Shown: positions 52,361-61,156, numbered from the stretch's first letter. The stretch is 64,000 bases of DNA from Rhodanobacter sp. L36 (GCF_009765755.1 NZ_LMUV01000011.1:391964-455963); one strand, 5' to 3'. Made by a program: numbers and translations. Notes: a model not told the origin generated them from the letters alone.

Positions 52361-52663
52361 GTCGACTTCTCCGCATCCGTGTGTTTTGCAGTGAAACATC
52401 GATGATGTTCAAAGTGCGTCGATACGAGGACGTGCTCGCGTCTCCATCGTCGATGGACTTGTCGCTTCGCTGCGGCGAACGCGCATGAATGTCCGTCCGA
52501 GCGTTGTCCGGACACAAAGAAGACCGTCCGCGGACAATCGCGATGCAGAGGGCGTCATCGCAAGAATGGCTTGGGAATGCGGGTTTCAAGCGATCCGAAA
52601 GGTTGGCACGGCACTTGCCATCTCTACCTTGAAAGCCTCATCTCTCAACGCAAGGAGAACACC
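52361..52663. other. Intergenic region between the VOC pseudogene and a small membrane gene
   Basis: About 300 bases without a supported gene. It contains divergent promoters by position and a cluster of TGTCCG/CGGACA repeats, including the perfect palindromes TGTCCGGACA at 52505-52514 and GTCCGCGGAC at 52526-52535 (annotated separately). No tRNA or ncRNA structure is recognised. Confidence 0.4.
52505..52535. promoter_or_regulatory. Orphan paired palindromes TGTCCGGACA and GTCCGCGGAC
   Basis: Two perfect palindromes at 52505-52514 and 52526-52535 are spaced 21 bases centre to centre (two helical turns). A further TGTCCG half-site is at 52490-52495. This looks like a cooperative operator for a dimeric repressor, but no obvious regulator gene adjoins; neighbours are a small membrane protein (52664) and the frameshifted VOC gene. 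Confidence 0.45.
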
Positions 52664-52828
52664 ATGAAAAACGCATTCAAATTCGAAACCCTGATGCTGC
52701 AGGGTCTGTTCGCGGCCTGCGCCCTGGTCTGCTTGCTAGTGGTCGGGTCCATGCTGACCGCGAAGACGACGTTCTATGCTGCGGCGAGCAACGCGCCGGT
52801 GGCTACGCTGACGACGCCGGCTGGCTGA
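52664..52828 (+). CDS. Small single-span membrane protein
   Basis: A 54-residue protein with one hydrophobic segment (LMLQGLFAACALVCLLVVGSML) and a short Thr/Ala-rich tail. The AAGGAGAACACC ribosome site is strong, which supports translation despite the size. No family recognised. The upstream palindromes at 52505-52535 may control it. Confidence 0.6.
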   Translation: MKNAFKFETLMLQGLFAACALVCLLVVGSMLTAKTTFYAAASNAPVATLTTPAG

Positions 52829-52836
52829 GTGTTTCG

Positions 52837-52851
52837 GTGATCGCGGATCAC
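52837..52851. terminator. Hairpin GTGATC-GCG-GATCAC between convergent genes
   Basis: A perfect 6-base-pair stem with a 3-base loop directly after the small membrane gene (stop at 52826-52828) and before the end of the convergent gluconokinase gene (52856). It may terminate both transcripts, but there is no U-tract and the stem is short. Confidence 0.35.
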
Positions 52852-52855
52852 GCGT

Positions 52856-53347
52856 TCAGCGGTCTACGCACGCACGGATGTCGCGAATCGCGTCGTCCAG
52901 CGCAAGGTTTCCTGATAGTTCCAGGACGTGCTCATCGAGCTCTGGCTCTTCCAGGCTCGACAGCTGGCTTTGAAGCAGCGACGCGGGCATGAAGTGCTGT
53001 CGCTGCAGCATGCGACGTTCCAGCGCATCACGCGAAACGCGCAGATAAACAAAACGCACGTCGGCATCGGCGGCGCGAAGCTGATCGCGATAACGACGCC
53101 GCAGCGCCGAACAACTCACTACGCCGCTTCGTCCGCGCTCGCTCTGCATGCTCATCCAGTGCGCGATGCCAGCCAGCCAGGGCTCGCGATCGGCATCATC
53201 CAGCGCGATACCCGTCTGCATCTTCGCGATGCTTTCCGATGAATGCAGGTCATCGCCTTCCTGGAAGTCCCATCCGAGCGCACCGGCCAATGCTCCGCCC
53301 AGCGTGGACTTGCCGCTGCCCGAGACGCCCATGATCACGATCAGCAT
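52856..53347 (-). CDS. gntK: Gluconokinase
   Basis: A 163-residue P-loop kinase: MLIVIMGVSGSGKSTLGGALAGALGWDFQEGDDLHSSESIAKMQTGIALDDADREPWL, which is the classic gluconokinase N-terminus, followed by SALRRRYRDQLR and FVYLRVSRDALERRM. It phosphorylates gluconate to 6-phosphogluconate in the Entner-Doudoroff or pentose phosphate route. ATG 53347 matches family length; GTG 53362 would add five residues. Convergent with the small membrane gene. Confidence 0.9.
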   Translation of the reverse strand: MLIVIMGVSGSGKSTLGGALAGALGWDFQEGDDLHSSESIAKMQTGIALDDADREPWLAGIAHWMSMQSERGRSGVVSCSALRRRYRDQLRAADADVRFVYLRVSRDALERRMLQRQHFMPASLLQSQLSSLEEPELDEHVLELSGNLALDDAIRDIRACVDR

Positions 53348-53810
53348 CGGGAGTTCGTCCACGGCTGCGGCGCCACGTGTTCGAGTGCGCGCCTGGTTAC
53401 AGGTTTGGGGATGGCAGTCAACATGGTGGTGTTCTTTTGCGTGGTTCGATTTGAATCCGTATTTTCCTCGGTGCCCTGCTTGAATGCTCATTCGGTTCGC
53501 GCATCGGCATGCAGCGATGATTACCCGGCGGGATCATCGATTGGCGCGATTATGCTCACTGGCTCCATTTGGTGCTGTCGTGCTTGCCCTCCACTCCGTA
53601 TTTGCCGAAGTGCACGCAGCTGTTTTGGAAAGCGCGGGAGTGGATGATTCTTCCGGCTCAGTCAACACCAAGGCGCCTGCTTTTGGCCGCTGCGTAGCGT
53701 GAGCGAAGATAGCGAGCAAGGTTTGCCGTTAGGTACGCCGGTGATGCCCGATTCACTCTGTGGACATGACGGATCAGCGAGAGTGCATGCTTTGAACGAC
53801 GGGAGTCGTG
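53348..53810. other. Gene-poor region upstream of gluconokinase and the periplasmic ClpP-like gene
   Basis: About 460 bases with no well supported gene. A plus-strand frame of 72 codons (53484-53702) has a hydrophobic core after a basic start, but no ribosome site and no recognisable similarity, so it is left unnamed. The gluconokinase promoter and that of the gene at 53811 should lie here. I see no repeat or RNA structure. Confidence 0.4.
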
Positions 53811-54965
53811 GTGCAATCTGCTTTCCTCGATATGCGTAGTTTTCGGCCATTCATTCGACGCCGACGCGTTCTCTCGTGTTCTCTCGCGATCCTCATGATG
53901 ACGACGAATGTCGCGGCGGCCCATGCCAGCCGCTCGCACGGCGCGAAAGTCGCGTCGTCGACACCGACGGCGGATCAGCTTGCGATACAGGTCAACGACG
54001 ACAAGCTGACGCTTGCGGTGGCGCGCGCGCCGCAGGTCTACATGTACGGGCCGATGGACGCGGATGCGCCGCACCGTGTCGAGGCGTTGATCCGTTCGTG
54101 GAAAATTCCGCGCGGTTCGGACGTCTATCTGAATTCACCCGGCGGCGATCTCGATGCGGGGATCGCACTCGGTAAACTCTTCCGCGCCAACGGCATGGTC
54201 ACGCATCTCGGCACGCCGCGACGTGTCACCCAGCGCACGCGGTCGATTTCCAGGGACGCGCTGTGCATGGACGCCTGCACGCTTGCGTATTTCGGCGGCC
54301 TCTATCGCTGGGCGCCGGCGGGCCGGGATCGCCTTGGATGGCACACGTTGTCGACGAATCCGAAAGCCGGTGCGCAGCAAGCTCTTGCGGTCTCGTCTTA
54401 TCTGAAGGATATGGGCATTCGCGCCGAGACGCTTGCACCGCAAGCCGGCTCGCGCGATGGCGTCGTTTGGCTGGATGCCGATGCGATGATGGCTTCGGGG
54501 GCGGCGAACAACGGCCACCTTCCGATCACCGCGACGTATCAGCTTTCGGCAGGTGCACCTTCTCTTACGCTCAACCAGATGGTTCGCAATGGCGTCAACC
54601 GCATGGTCATCACGTGCAAGCCTGAAGGTTTGGCGCTGACTTCGTATTACATCGTGGGATCGGACCGCGCACGACAGATCGTGACAGGCGCGGCGCGGTC
54701 ATTCCTGGAAATCGACAAGCAGGAAACGCTGCCGCAGCGAAGCGGTGGGGTCACCAAGCTCAACGAGGCGGTGGTGATCGATCGCGTCTATCCGGTGAAC
54801 CAGACGGCCCGCTTGTTCTCCGCGCGTTCCATGGGTGCGTGGGTCGTCGGCTGGAGCAGCCCACTGCGCTACGGCTTTACGCTCTGGCTCGCACCGGTGC
54901 GGCATAACGTCGACGATTTTTCTGCCCGCTGCGGCCAGGCGATACAGCAGCACGGTCGACGCTGA
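53811..54965 (+). CDS. Periplasmic ClpP-fold protein (COG3904-like)
   Basis: About 384 residues: signal peptide (~residues 8-40, VLSCSLAILMMTTNVAAAHA), then a crotonase/ClpP-like domain (~60-200) with DVYLNSPGGDLDAGIALGKLFRANGMVTHLG and CMDACTLAYFGGLYRW. In related periplasmic COG3904 proteins the second motif carries a Ser (CxSAC), where Asp occurs here, so peptidase activity may be lost. A C-terminal ~180 residues of unknown fold follow. GTG 53811 is chosen because GGGAG precedes it; starts at 53808 and ATG 53832 are alternatives. It lies 149 bases upstream of the beta-lactamase gene, same strand. Confidence 0.75.
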   Translation: MQSAFLDMRSFRPFIRRRRVLSCSLAILMMTTNVAAAHASRSHGAKVASSTPTADQLAIQVNDDKLTLAVARAPQVYMYGPMDADAPHRVEALIRSWKIPRGSDVYLNSPGGDLDAGIALGKLFRANGMVTHLGTPRRVTQRTRSISRDALCMDACTLAYFGGLYRWAPAGRDRLGWHTLSTNPKAGAQQALAVSSYLKDMGIRAETLAPQAGSRDGVVWLDADAMMASGAANNGHLPITATYQLSAGAPSLTLNQMVRNGVNRMVITCKPEGLALTSYYIVGSDRARQIVTGAARSFLEIDKQETLPQRSGGVTKLNEAVVIDRVYPVNQTARLFSARSMGAWVVGWSSPLRYGFTLWLAPVRHNVDDFSARCGQAIQQHGRR

Positions 54966-55114
54966 GATCGTCCGGCGACAAGCCTTGCGCTGGTCCTGCG
55001 AGCGCCATGAAATCGCCCTGGCTCGTGCAGCGCATGCGCCCTTGCGGCAAACAGGATGGACAAGCTCGCGCATCGCGCGCAGCAATTTCCTATGGTTACC
55101 GCGAAGGTGAATTC

Positions 55115-55984
55115 ATGATCCGTCGAAGCTTGTTGAAAGGTGCGCTGCTGGGCGCGTCCGCGCTGGTGTTGCGTCCTACTCTGTCGCTTGCCGGAATCGA
55201 TAGCGCGGTCGCGCGATTGGCTGCGCTGGAGCGACGGCACGGCGGTCGTCTGGGTGTCTCGATTCTCGACACGGGCACCGGGCGCCGCGTGTCGCATCGT
55301 GGCGACGAGCGCGTCCTGATGTGCAGCACGTTCAAGGTGCTGGCGGTGGCTGCCGTGCTGGCACGTGTCGATCGCGGCATCGAGCAGCTGGACCGGCGCA
55401 TCGTGTTCGGCAACGACGTCGTGTTGTCGTACGCGCCCGTCACCAGCAAGCATGTCGGTGCGCCGGGCATGAGCGTGGCGGAGCTGTGCGAGGCGACCAT
55501 CGAACTCAGCGATAACACCGCGGCCAACCTCCTGCTGTCGAGCATGGGTGGGCCACAAGCCGTGACGAAATTCGTGCGTGGACTGGGCGATCCGGTGACG
55601 CGCCTTGACCGCATCGAGCCGGACCTCAACGTCGGGCATGCCGGCGATTTGCGCGACACCACAACGCCGAATGCCATGCTTGCCACCTTGCAGAAACTGC
55701 TGCTGGGTGATCGTCTTTCCAGCGCATCACGCGCGCAACTCGCTGCATGGATGCGCGCGTGTCGCACGGGCATCGATCAATTGCGCAGCGGCATTCCTGC
55801 CGACTGGACGGCAGGCGACAAGACCGGCAGCGGTGCTGGCGATGAAACCAACGATGTCGCCGTGCTGTTGCCGCCGAATCGAGCGCCTGTGGTGGTCACG
55901 GCTTACTATGTGGCACCCGTCGCCGATGTCGCCACGCGCCATGCGGTGCTGGCGGAAGTAGGGCGCATCGCAGCGGTGATCTGA
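55115..55984 (+). CDS. Class A beta-lactamase with Tat-type signal
   Basis: A 289-residue serine beta-lactamase with all class A motifs: STFK (Ser71-Lys74), SDN in ELSDNTAAN, the omega-loop Glu in RIEPDLN, and KTG in GDKTGSGAGDETND. The Cys just before the active Ser corresponds to Ambler Cys69, as in L2- and KPC-like enzymes; no partner Cys238 is seen. The N-terminus MIRRSLLKGALLGASALV resembles a twin-arginine signal, as in L2. Hydrolysis of penicillins and cephalosporins is expected; spectrum cannot be predicted. No ampR gene flanks it. Confidence 0.9.
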   Translation: MIRRSLLKGALLGASALVLRPTLSLAGIDSAVARLAALERRHGGRLGVSILDTGTGRRVSHRGDERVLMCSTFKVLAVAAVLARVDRGIEQLDRRIVFGNDVVLSYAPVTSKHVGAPGMSVAELCEATIELSDNTAANLLLSSMGGPQAVTKFVRGLGDPVTRLDRIEPDLNVGHAGDLRDTTTPNAMLATLQKLLLGDRLSSASRAQLAAWMRACRTGIDQLRSGIPADWTAGDKTGSGAGDETNDVAVLLPPNRAPVVVTAYYVAPVADVATRHAVLAEVGRIAAVI

Positions 55985-56056
55985 AGCCTTGCTGATTTGA
56001 AGAATGAAGTGGAGAAGTGCGATTACCATGATGGTCCGCACTTCAGTATTCATGAC

Positions 56057-56737
56057 ATGGCTTCCGACTTTGAACTCGACAATCCTTTCTGGTCTTCGTT
56101 GAACAGAAGGCATCGTGCGTTGGCGCATCGCATCGGCGATGTTGCGCGCTTCCCCGCAGATGTCGCGCCGTTTCTCGGCGTGGCGAATGCCGACGTGGAT
56201 GTGTCGCAGGCGCTACCGGCGATGATCACGGCGGAGGAATCGTTGCTGCTGCTCGGCGTGGCACCAAAGGTTCCCGCAGGATGGCTGCTGATTGCCGACG
56301 ATCCCCTCGCGCAGATGATCTGCACGGCGCCCGTGACGGAAATCGACGGGCCGGAGGTCATCGCGCTGAGCCAATCGCATCGCGCCGATGTGCTCGCATT
56401 GACCGCGCTGGTCTACCCGCATTACTTCAGAAATCGCACGATGGAACTGGGCCGGTATTTCGGCATCTATCAGCAAGGTCGCCTCGCGGCGATCGCTGGC
56501 GAACGGTTGGGGATGGACGGCCATCAGGAAATCAGTGCGGTCTGCACGCATCCGGATTTCAACGGTCGGGGCTACGCACGTCGCCTGCTGGCGATACTGT
56601 CGAACGATAATCTGGCGGCTGGACGTGTGCCGTTCCTGCACGTGAGCCATCGCAACGTGCGCGCGAAAGGGCTTTACGAACAGCTTGGCTATCGGCTTCG
56701 CCGCGATATCGGGTTCTGGTCGTTGCGCCGCGCCTGA
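56057..56737 (+). CDS. GNAT family N-acetyltransferase
   Basis: A 226-residue protein whose C-terminal ~120 residues are a FR47-like GNAT domain: QEISAVCTHPDFNGRGYARRLLAILSNDNL carries the acetyl-CoA-binding (Q/R)xxGx(G/A)-type loop, followed by HVSHRNVRAKGLYEQLGYRLRRDIGFW. The N-terminal ~100 residues form a second helical/strand domain. Start ATG 56057 is preferred to an upstream TTG at 55997. Substrate unknown. It lies 72 bases after the beta-lactamase gene. Confidence 0.85.
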   Translation: MASDFELDNPFWSSLNRRHRALAHRIGDVARFPADVAPFLGVANADVDVSQALPAMITAEESLLLLGVAPKVPAGWLLIADDPLAQMICTAPVTEIDGPEVIALSQSHRADVLALTALVYPHYFRNRTMELGRYFGIYQQGRLAAIAGERLGMDGHQEISAVCTHPDFNGRGYARRLLAILSNDNLAAGRVPFLHVSHRNVRAKGLYEQLGYRLRRDIGFWSLRRA

Positions 56738-56821
56738 TGCCGCAGGAGGGACGCATCGCCCATCGATGCAACGCATATACCATGCAACCTGACGCTGGCT
56801 GTCGCTCGCGCAGGGGATCCC

Positions 56822-57592
56822 ATGTTTTCCATTTCGAAAAGTGATTTCGATATCGTGGCGTGGCTGATCGGTATCGGGCTACTGCTCTGCCTGATCGCCT
56901 CCCGTGAAGTGGGCTACTGGCTCCACCGACGCAGGGTGGCCAGCGGCGCGCCAGCTGGCGAGGACGGATTCACACTGACCAGCGTGCTTGGACTGTTGGC
57001 GTTGCTGGTTGGTTTCACTTTCTCGATGAGCCTGAGCCGTTTCGATACGCGCCGACAACTGGTGCTGGACGAATCCAACGCGATCGGCACGACATGGCTG
57101 CGTGTCCAGCTGCTGGACGAAAAATCCCGCGCGGAACTCTCGCCCTTGCTGCGCGCCTATGTCGCCGAGCGCATCGTCTACGGCGATACGCCGACCGAAG
57201 ATGCGCAGAACGCCAGCTATGCGCGCGCATCGATTTTGCAGAATCGCTTCTGGCAGGCCATGGGCCGGGACATCGAACCGATCCGGACCACGCCGCTGTA
57301 TTCGCTGGTCGTGTCCACCACGAACGACATGTTCGATCTGGCGGCGTCACGGAAAGCGGCGCGTGCTGCGCACATTCCGCAACGCGTGCTGGTGGTGCTG
57401 CTGATCTACACCTTGTTCGTTGCATTTCTGGTGGGCTACGAAAAAGGGCGATCTCGCTGGGCCAGCACCATGTTGTTCGTGCTGTTGTTGATCGCTGCCG
57501 CACTCGTGCTGGATATCGATCAGCCGGTCCGTGGCGCGGTGCAGGTGTCGCAGCAACCGATGCTGGATGCGCAGACATCGATGACGCCGTGA
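56822..57592 (+). CDS. Bestrophin-like DUF4239 membrane protein
   Basis: A 256-residue protein: N-terminal helix (DFDIVAWLIGIGLLLCLIA), a second at ~58-75 (SVLGLLALLVGFTFSMSLSRFDTRRQLVLDESNAIGT), a long soluble helical region, then two C-terminal helices. The LLVGFTFSMSxxRFDxRR...EANAIG motif is typical of the DUF4239/bestrophin-like group, whose role is unknown; channel activity is not established. Convergent with the DoxX gene, 30 bases apart. Confidence 0.8.
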   Translation: MFSISKSDFDIVAWLIGIGLLLCLIASREVGYWLHRRRVASGAPAGEDGFTLTSVLGLLALLVGFTFSMSLSRFDTRRQLVLDESNAIGTTWLRVQLLDEKSRAELSPLLRAYVAERIVYGDTPTEDAQNASYARASILQNRFWQAMGRDIEPIRTTPLYSLVVSTTNDMFDLAASRKAARAAHIPQRVLVVLLIYTLFVAFLVGYEKGRSRWASTMLFVLLLIAAALVLDIDQPVRGAVQVSQQPMLDAQTSMTP

Positions 57593-57622
57593 TGCGTATG
57601 TGCTTCCATGTCACGTCGTGCG

Positions 57623-58492
57623 CTATTCGGACATCGCCTTCGACGGCTGGCGCACGCTTGTCACGTTTCGATACGAATCCGCCAATGCCCAGGCGCCGCA
57701 TGCGATGGCGGCGGACATCAGGAAGGGCGTGATCGAATCGTTGCCAGGCGCAGTGACGGCGCCGGGCAGCCAGACCAGCATCGTGATGGCGCTGAGCATC
57801 ACCGCCTCAAGCGTCGATGCAAGTTTTGGCACGATGCCGAACAGCACCGCGAGGCTCGCCGCGATGCTGGCGCCGCCAGTGAAATACGCCCAGACATACG
57901 GCGCGGATATCCACGTTGGAATGAACCCGACAGTGATCTTTGCATACACGAAATGCGACAGGCCGATCATGGGCAGCGCGAACACAAATAGAAGTCGCGC
58001 CCAGCGCACGCCACGCGCACCCGTCGCGAACCGAAGATGATGTCCCGACCAAGCTCCCGCATGTGATGCGAACACGACCCAGCCACCCGCGACGATAACG
58101 GCGATTTCGCCGAAGCCCAGCCAGGTCGCTTCCATCTGCGGAACGAAAAGCACCGCGGGCAATTTCAGCAACACCGCCCATAGCACCAAAAAAACCAGCA
58201 GCACGGCGGACGACGGCGCGACCGTGCGCTTCATCAGCAAACCCAAACCAGTTGCCAACTCGATCACTGCAGACGCGTAGACGAAGAAGGAGCGCGCAGG
58301 CAGGTGTTCGATCGGTATGCGCTGCCACACCGATGCAAAGTCGCCGACGATCAAACCTCGTATGCCCAGTCCGATCATCGCTGCCGCGAGCAGGATGTGA
58401 CCCAGCGGCAGGGGAAGAGAAGCAGGCGATATGTCGGCGACTTCCGCCGAAGGACCCAGCAGCGTGCGATGCGTCGAAGTGAATGAAGCCAT
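57623..58492 (-). CDS. DoxX-like membrane protein
   Basis: A 289-residue protein with about seven hydrophobic segments. SASVIELATGLGLLMKR-type and LVFLVLWAVLLKLPAVLF helices resemble DoxX/SURF4-type membrane proteins that accompany quinone or stress systems. Start ATG 58492 (MASFTSTHR) has AGAGG just upstream; longer starts in the same frame lack it. No catalytic residues are evident. Confidence 0.75.
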   Translation of the reverse strand: MASFTSTHRTLLGPSAEVADISPASLPLPLGHILLAAAMIGLGIRGLIVGDFASVWQRIPIEHLPARSFFVYASAVIELATGLGLLMKRTVAPSSAVLLVFLVLWAVLLKLPAVLFVPQMEATWLGFGEIAVIVAGGWVVFASHAGAWSGHHLRFATGARGVRWARLLFVFALPMIGLSHFVYAKITVGFIPTWISAPYVWAYFTGGASIAASLAVLFGIVPKLASTLEAVMLSAITMLVWLPGAVTAPGNDSITPFLMSAAIACGAWALADSYRNVTSVRQPSKAMSE

Positions 58493-58677
58493 GGCTTGCC
58501 TCTCGCTTGCATTGGACATCGTTGCGGATACGCGTTGCTGGAAGTCGGTCTTCCGATCTCCGGCCATGGGAAACGATCCGCCGCACGAAAAACAGGTCCA
58601 ATTACTTCGGATTTATCTCGGACCAACGCGCATCCACGCATCAGGATCATGCGAAAGCGCGCCTGATGTCGCGTTCG

Positions 58678-59106
58678 TTATTGCGCCATCGTTTCGCCCG
58701 AGCCGCCGAACTCGGCCGGAAAATCCTTCAGCTTCGGCAGGCCGTCGTGCATGCGCAACACGGTCTCGGCGTAATTGACGTGCACGCCCGGTGCGAACGC
58801 GAGAGTCGGAATCGTGGCCGCGTATACATCGATCAACCCGAGCGGCGGATGGTCGGTCATCAAGTGACCGCCGCACTGCTTGCAGAACTGCCGGTCGCTC
58901 ATGTCGGTCTTCTTGAAGTGGCCGATGAACTCGCTGCCCCGCGTGACCTTGACGTTGGTTGGATTCCACAATGTGAACGCGTTCACCGGTCCGGCCGACC
59001 AAGAACGGCACGATCCGCAATGGCAGTAGCCCATGGCTTCGGGTGCGCCGCTGACTTCGATCTGGACGGCGCCGCAAAAACACTGGCCGGTATGCGTGTC
59101 GGTCAT
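58678..59106 (-). CDS. GFA family (glutathione-dependent formaldehyde-activating-like) zinc protein
   Basis: A 142-residue protein with the two zinc-binding pairs of the GFA/CENP-V fold: QCFCGAVQIEV and MGYCHCGSCRSWS at the N-terminus, then RQFCKQCGGHLMTDHPP. The Cys pattern fits one or two structural zincs. The family was named for formaldehyde activation in a few members, but most are of unknown function. ATG 59106 has CGGGAGAA upstream. Confidence 0.88.
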   Translation of the reverse strand: MTDTHTGQCFCGAVQIEVSGAPEAMGYCHCGSCRSWSAGPVNAFTLWNPTNVKVTRGSEFIGHFKKTDMSDRQFCKQCGGHLMTDHPPLGLIDVYAATIPTLAFAPGVHVNYAETVLRMHDGLPKLKDFPAEFGGSGETMAQ

Positions 59107-59354
59107 GCTGATTCTCCCGTTTGAGTGGCGATGGCATCGAGCCATGTCCGCGCGATTGTGGACTCGCGCACCATCGCCTCCAAGGCGGCCAGCCGGACTA
59201 GGCCAGTTGGCTGGCCCGGCAACGTGGTCGACGCTCATCACAACGTTTCCTTCTGCGGCGATGCGATCACGCGAGCGCGCAAGCCTGAGACAATTCACGG
59301 GTTCATACCGGCGGATTCGCCAGCATCCACAACTTGTCCACGCAGGAGCCGTCC

Positions 59355-60059
59355 ATGTCCACGCTTTCCGATTTCCCCATCGCCAAACGCTGGCCCGCGC
59401 AGCATCCCGAACGCATCCAGCTCTATTCGCTCAACACGCCCAACGGCGTCAAGGCGTCGATCATGCTGGAGGAAACCGGGCTTGCGTACGAAGCGCATTT
59501 CATCGACATCATGAAAAACGAAAGCAACACGCCGGAGTTCATGTCGCTCAACCCCAACGGCAAGATTCCCGCGATCATCGATCCGGATGGTCCGGGCGGA
59601 AAGCCGCTGGGCCTGTTCGAATCCGGCGCGATCCTCATGTACCTTGCCGAGAAATCGGGCAAGTTCATGTCGGCCGATGCAGCGACGCGCTGGGAGACGA
59701 TTCAGTGGGTGTTTTTCCAGATGGCGGCGATCGGCCCGATGTTCGGGCAGGTCGGCTTCTTCCACAAATTCGCCGGCAAGGAGATTGCCGACAAGCGTCC
59801 GCTCGACCGTTATGTGAAGGAGTCCAAGCGCCTGCTCGGCGTACTCGATGCGCGCCTGGCGAATCGCACCTGGCTCGTGGGTGACGACTATTCCATCGCG
59901 GACATCGCCACGATCGGCTGGGTCAACAACCTGATCACGTTCTACGAAGCACGCGAACTGGTTGGCTACGACGACTACAAGAATGTATCGACATGGCTCG
60001 AACGCGCACTCGCCCGGCCGGCCGTGCAGCGCGGGCTGAAAATTCCCGGCAGGAGCTGA
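59355..60059 (+). CDS. Glutathione S-transferase (Nu-class/YfcG-like)
   Basis: A 234-residue GST: ERIQLYSLNTPNGVKASIMLEETGLAYEAHFIDIMKNESNTPEFMSLNPNGKIPAIID, the nu-class/YfcG-type N-terminal domain with a TPNG active-site region, then LFESGAILMYLAEKS and the helical C-terminal domain (DYSIADIATIGWVNN). YfcG-type enzymes act as disulfide-bond oxidoreductases with glutathione. ATG 59355 has an AGGAGCCGTCC site; an in-frame TTG at 59334 is less likely. Confidence 0.88.
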   Translation: MSTLSDFPIAKRWPAQHPERIQLYSLNTPNGVKASIMLEETGLAYEAHFIDIMKNESNTPEFMSLNPNGKIPAIIDPDGPGGKPLGLFESGAILMYLAEKSGKFMSADAATRWETIQWVFFQMAAIGPMFGQVGFFHKFAGKEIADKRPLDRYVKESKRLLGVLDARLANRTWLVGDDYSIADIATIGWVNNLITFYEARELVGYDDYKNVSTWLERALARPAVQRGLKIPGRS

Positions 60060-60107
60060 TCCATCCTCGATCGACACCTCTCGCAGAACACATGGCTCGA
60101 TCAACTG

Positions 60108-60905
60108 GTGCGGGATCACTCGCTCGACGATCCTGCAAGGTTGCGTGAGAGGCTCGATGCGCTCGACCTTCTCGAACTCGGCATCTTCGATGACATCGCG
60201 CAGCGAAAGGTCAATATCCTCCGCACGAAGTTCGAGGCCTTCAATGAAGCGATCTATCGTGAGCTGCGGCAAGCGATTCGCCAGGGCGCCGGCGCAGTAG
60301 CGCTATCCGCCTGGAGCGATGGCGGTGGTGGAGATGGCATCGGGTTCGACGAGGGCTACGATTATCTCGACGAAATCATCAGCGGTGTGCTGCAGCTCGA
60401 GTTGCCCGACGATGCGGCGATCGAGCCGCCGCCGGACATGGTGTTCTATCAGCCGACGCCGGCACGACATGTTTTCGATCTGATCCGTCGCCTTGGCCTG
60501 ACCGAACACGATGTGCTGATGGATCTCGGGTCGGGACTCGGGCATGTTCCGCTGATCGCATCGATCTGTTCGGACGCGACGTGCGTCGGCATCGAGAGGG
60601 AACGGTCGTATGTCGATTGCTTTCGCCGAAGCGCTGCGTCGCTGGGCCTGTCGCGCGCGGCCTGCTTTCAGCAGGATGCGCGTGACGCGGACTTTTCCAC
60701 GGGCACGGTGTTCTATCTGTACACGCCATTCACCGGTGGCGTCATGCGCGCCGTGCTTGACGGCCTGAAGCGCGAAGCGGGCCGCCGATCGATCCGTGTC
60801 GCATCTTACGGACCGTGCACGGCCGTCATCGCCGACGAGCCGTGGTTGCACTCCATCGACAACGTGGGCCACCGGGCTGTTGCATTGTTCGGTGTACGCG
60901 GCTGA
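60108..60905 (+). CDS. Class I SAM-dependent methyltransferase-like protein
   Basis: A 265-residue protein. The C-terminal half is a Rossmann methyltransferase (DVLMDLGSGLGHVPLIASICSDATCVGIERERSYVDCF, with motif I DLGSGLG), and the rest helical: ERLDALDLLELGIFDDIAQRKVNIL near the N-terminus. The frame runs unbroken from the preceding GST stop (60057), and the 16 codons before GTG 60108 look like protein (ILDRHLSQNTWLDQL), but only non-canonical starts occur there. So the true start is uncertain. Methylation target unknown. Confidence 0.75.
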   Translation: MRDHSLDDPARLRERLDALDLLELGIFDDIAQRKVNILRTKFEAFNEAIYRELRQAIRQGAGAVALSAWSDGGGGDGIGFDEGYDYLDEIISGVLQLELPDDAAIEPPPDMVFYQPTPARHVFDLIRRLGLTEHDVLMDLGSGLGHVPLIASICSDATCVGIERERSYVDCFRRSAASLGLSRAACFQQDARDADFSTGTVFYLYTPFTGGVMRAVLDGLKREAGRRSIRVASYGPCTAVIADEPWLHSIDNVGHRAVALFGVRG

Positions 60906-60992
60906 GACTTCGCTGCCGTTGCATGCTCATCACGGGTGGCTCACCGTGCCGTGACTTCGACCGGGGCAGCATCGCGCGTGGAGGAAATCACC

Positions 60993-61142
60993 ATGATCCG
61001 CAAACTGAAAACCGGCGAATACCGCCTCTATTCGAGAAAGACCGATCCGGATACGGGCAAACGTCGCAACCTCGGCACATTCAAGACGCGGGCGGCAGCC
61101 GAAAAGCACGAGCGTGAAGTGCAGTACTTCAAACGACACTGA
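60993..61142 (+). CDS. Small conserved basic protein
   Basis: A 49-residue protein (MIRKLKTGEYRLYSRKTDPD...KRRNLGTFKTRAAAEKHEREVQYFKR) that matches a very widespread short conserved family found in many proteobacteria. The GGAGGAAATCACC ribosome site is strong, supporting expression. There is no membrane segment. Its small size and basic charge suggest nucleic-acid binding, which is only an inference. Confidence 0.75.
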   Translation: MIRKLKTGEYRLYSRKTDPDTGKRRNLGTFKTRAAAEKHEREVQYFKRH

Positions 61143-61156
61143 CGATCCGTTCGCTG

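Noticed and set aside
53484..53702. 72-codon plus-strand frame upstream of the ClpP-like gene
   Set aside because: No ribosome site, no recognisable family and Arg-rich composition; kept only as a comment on the gap.
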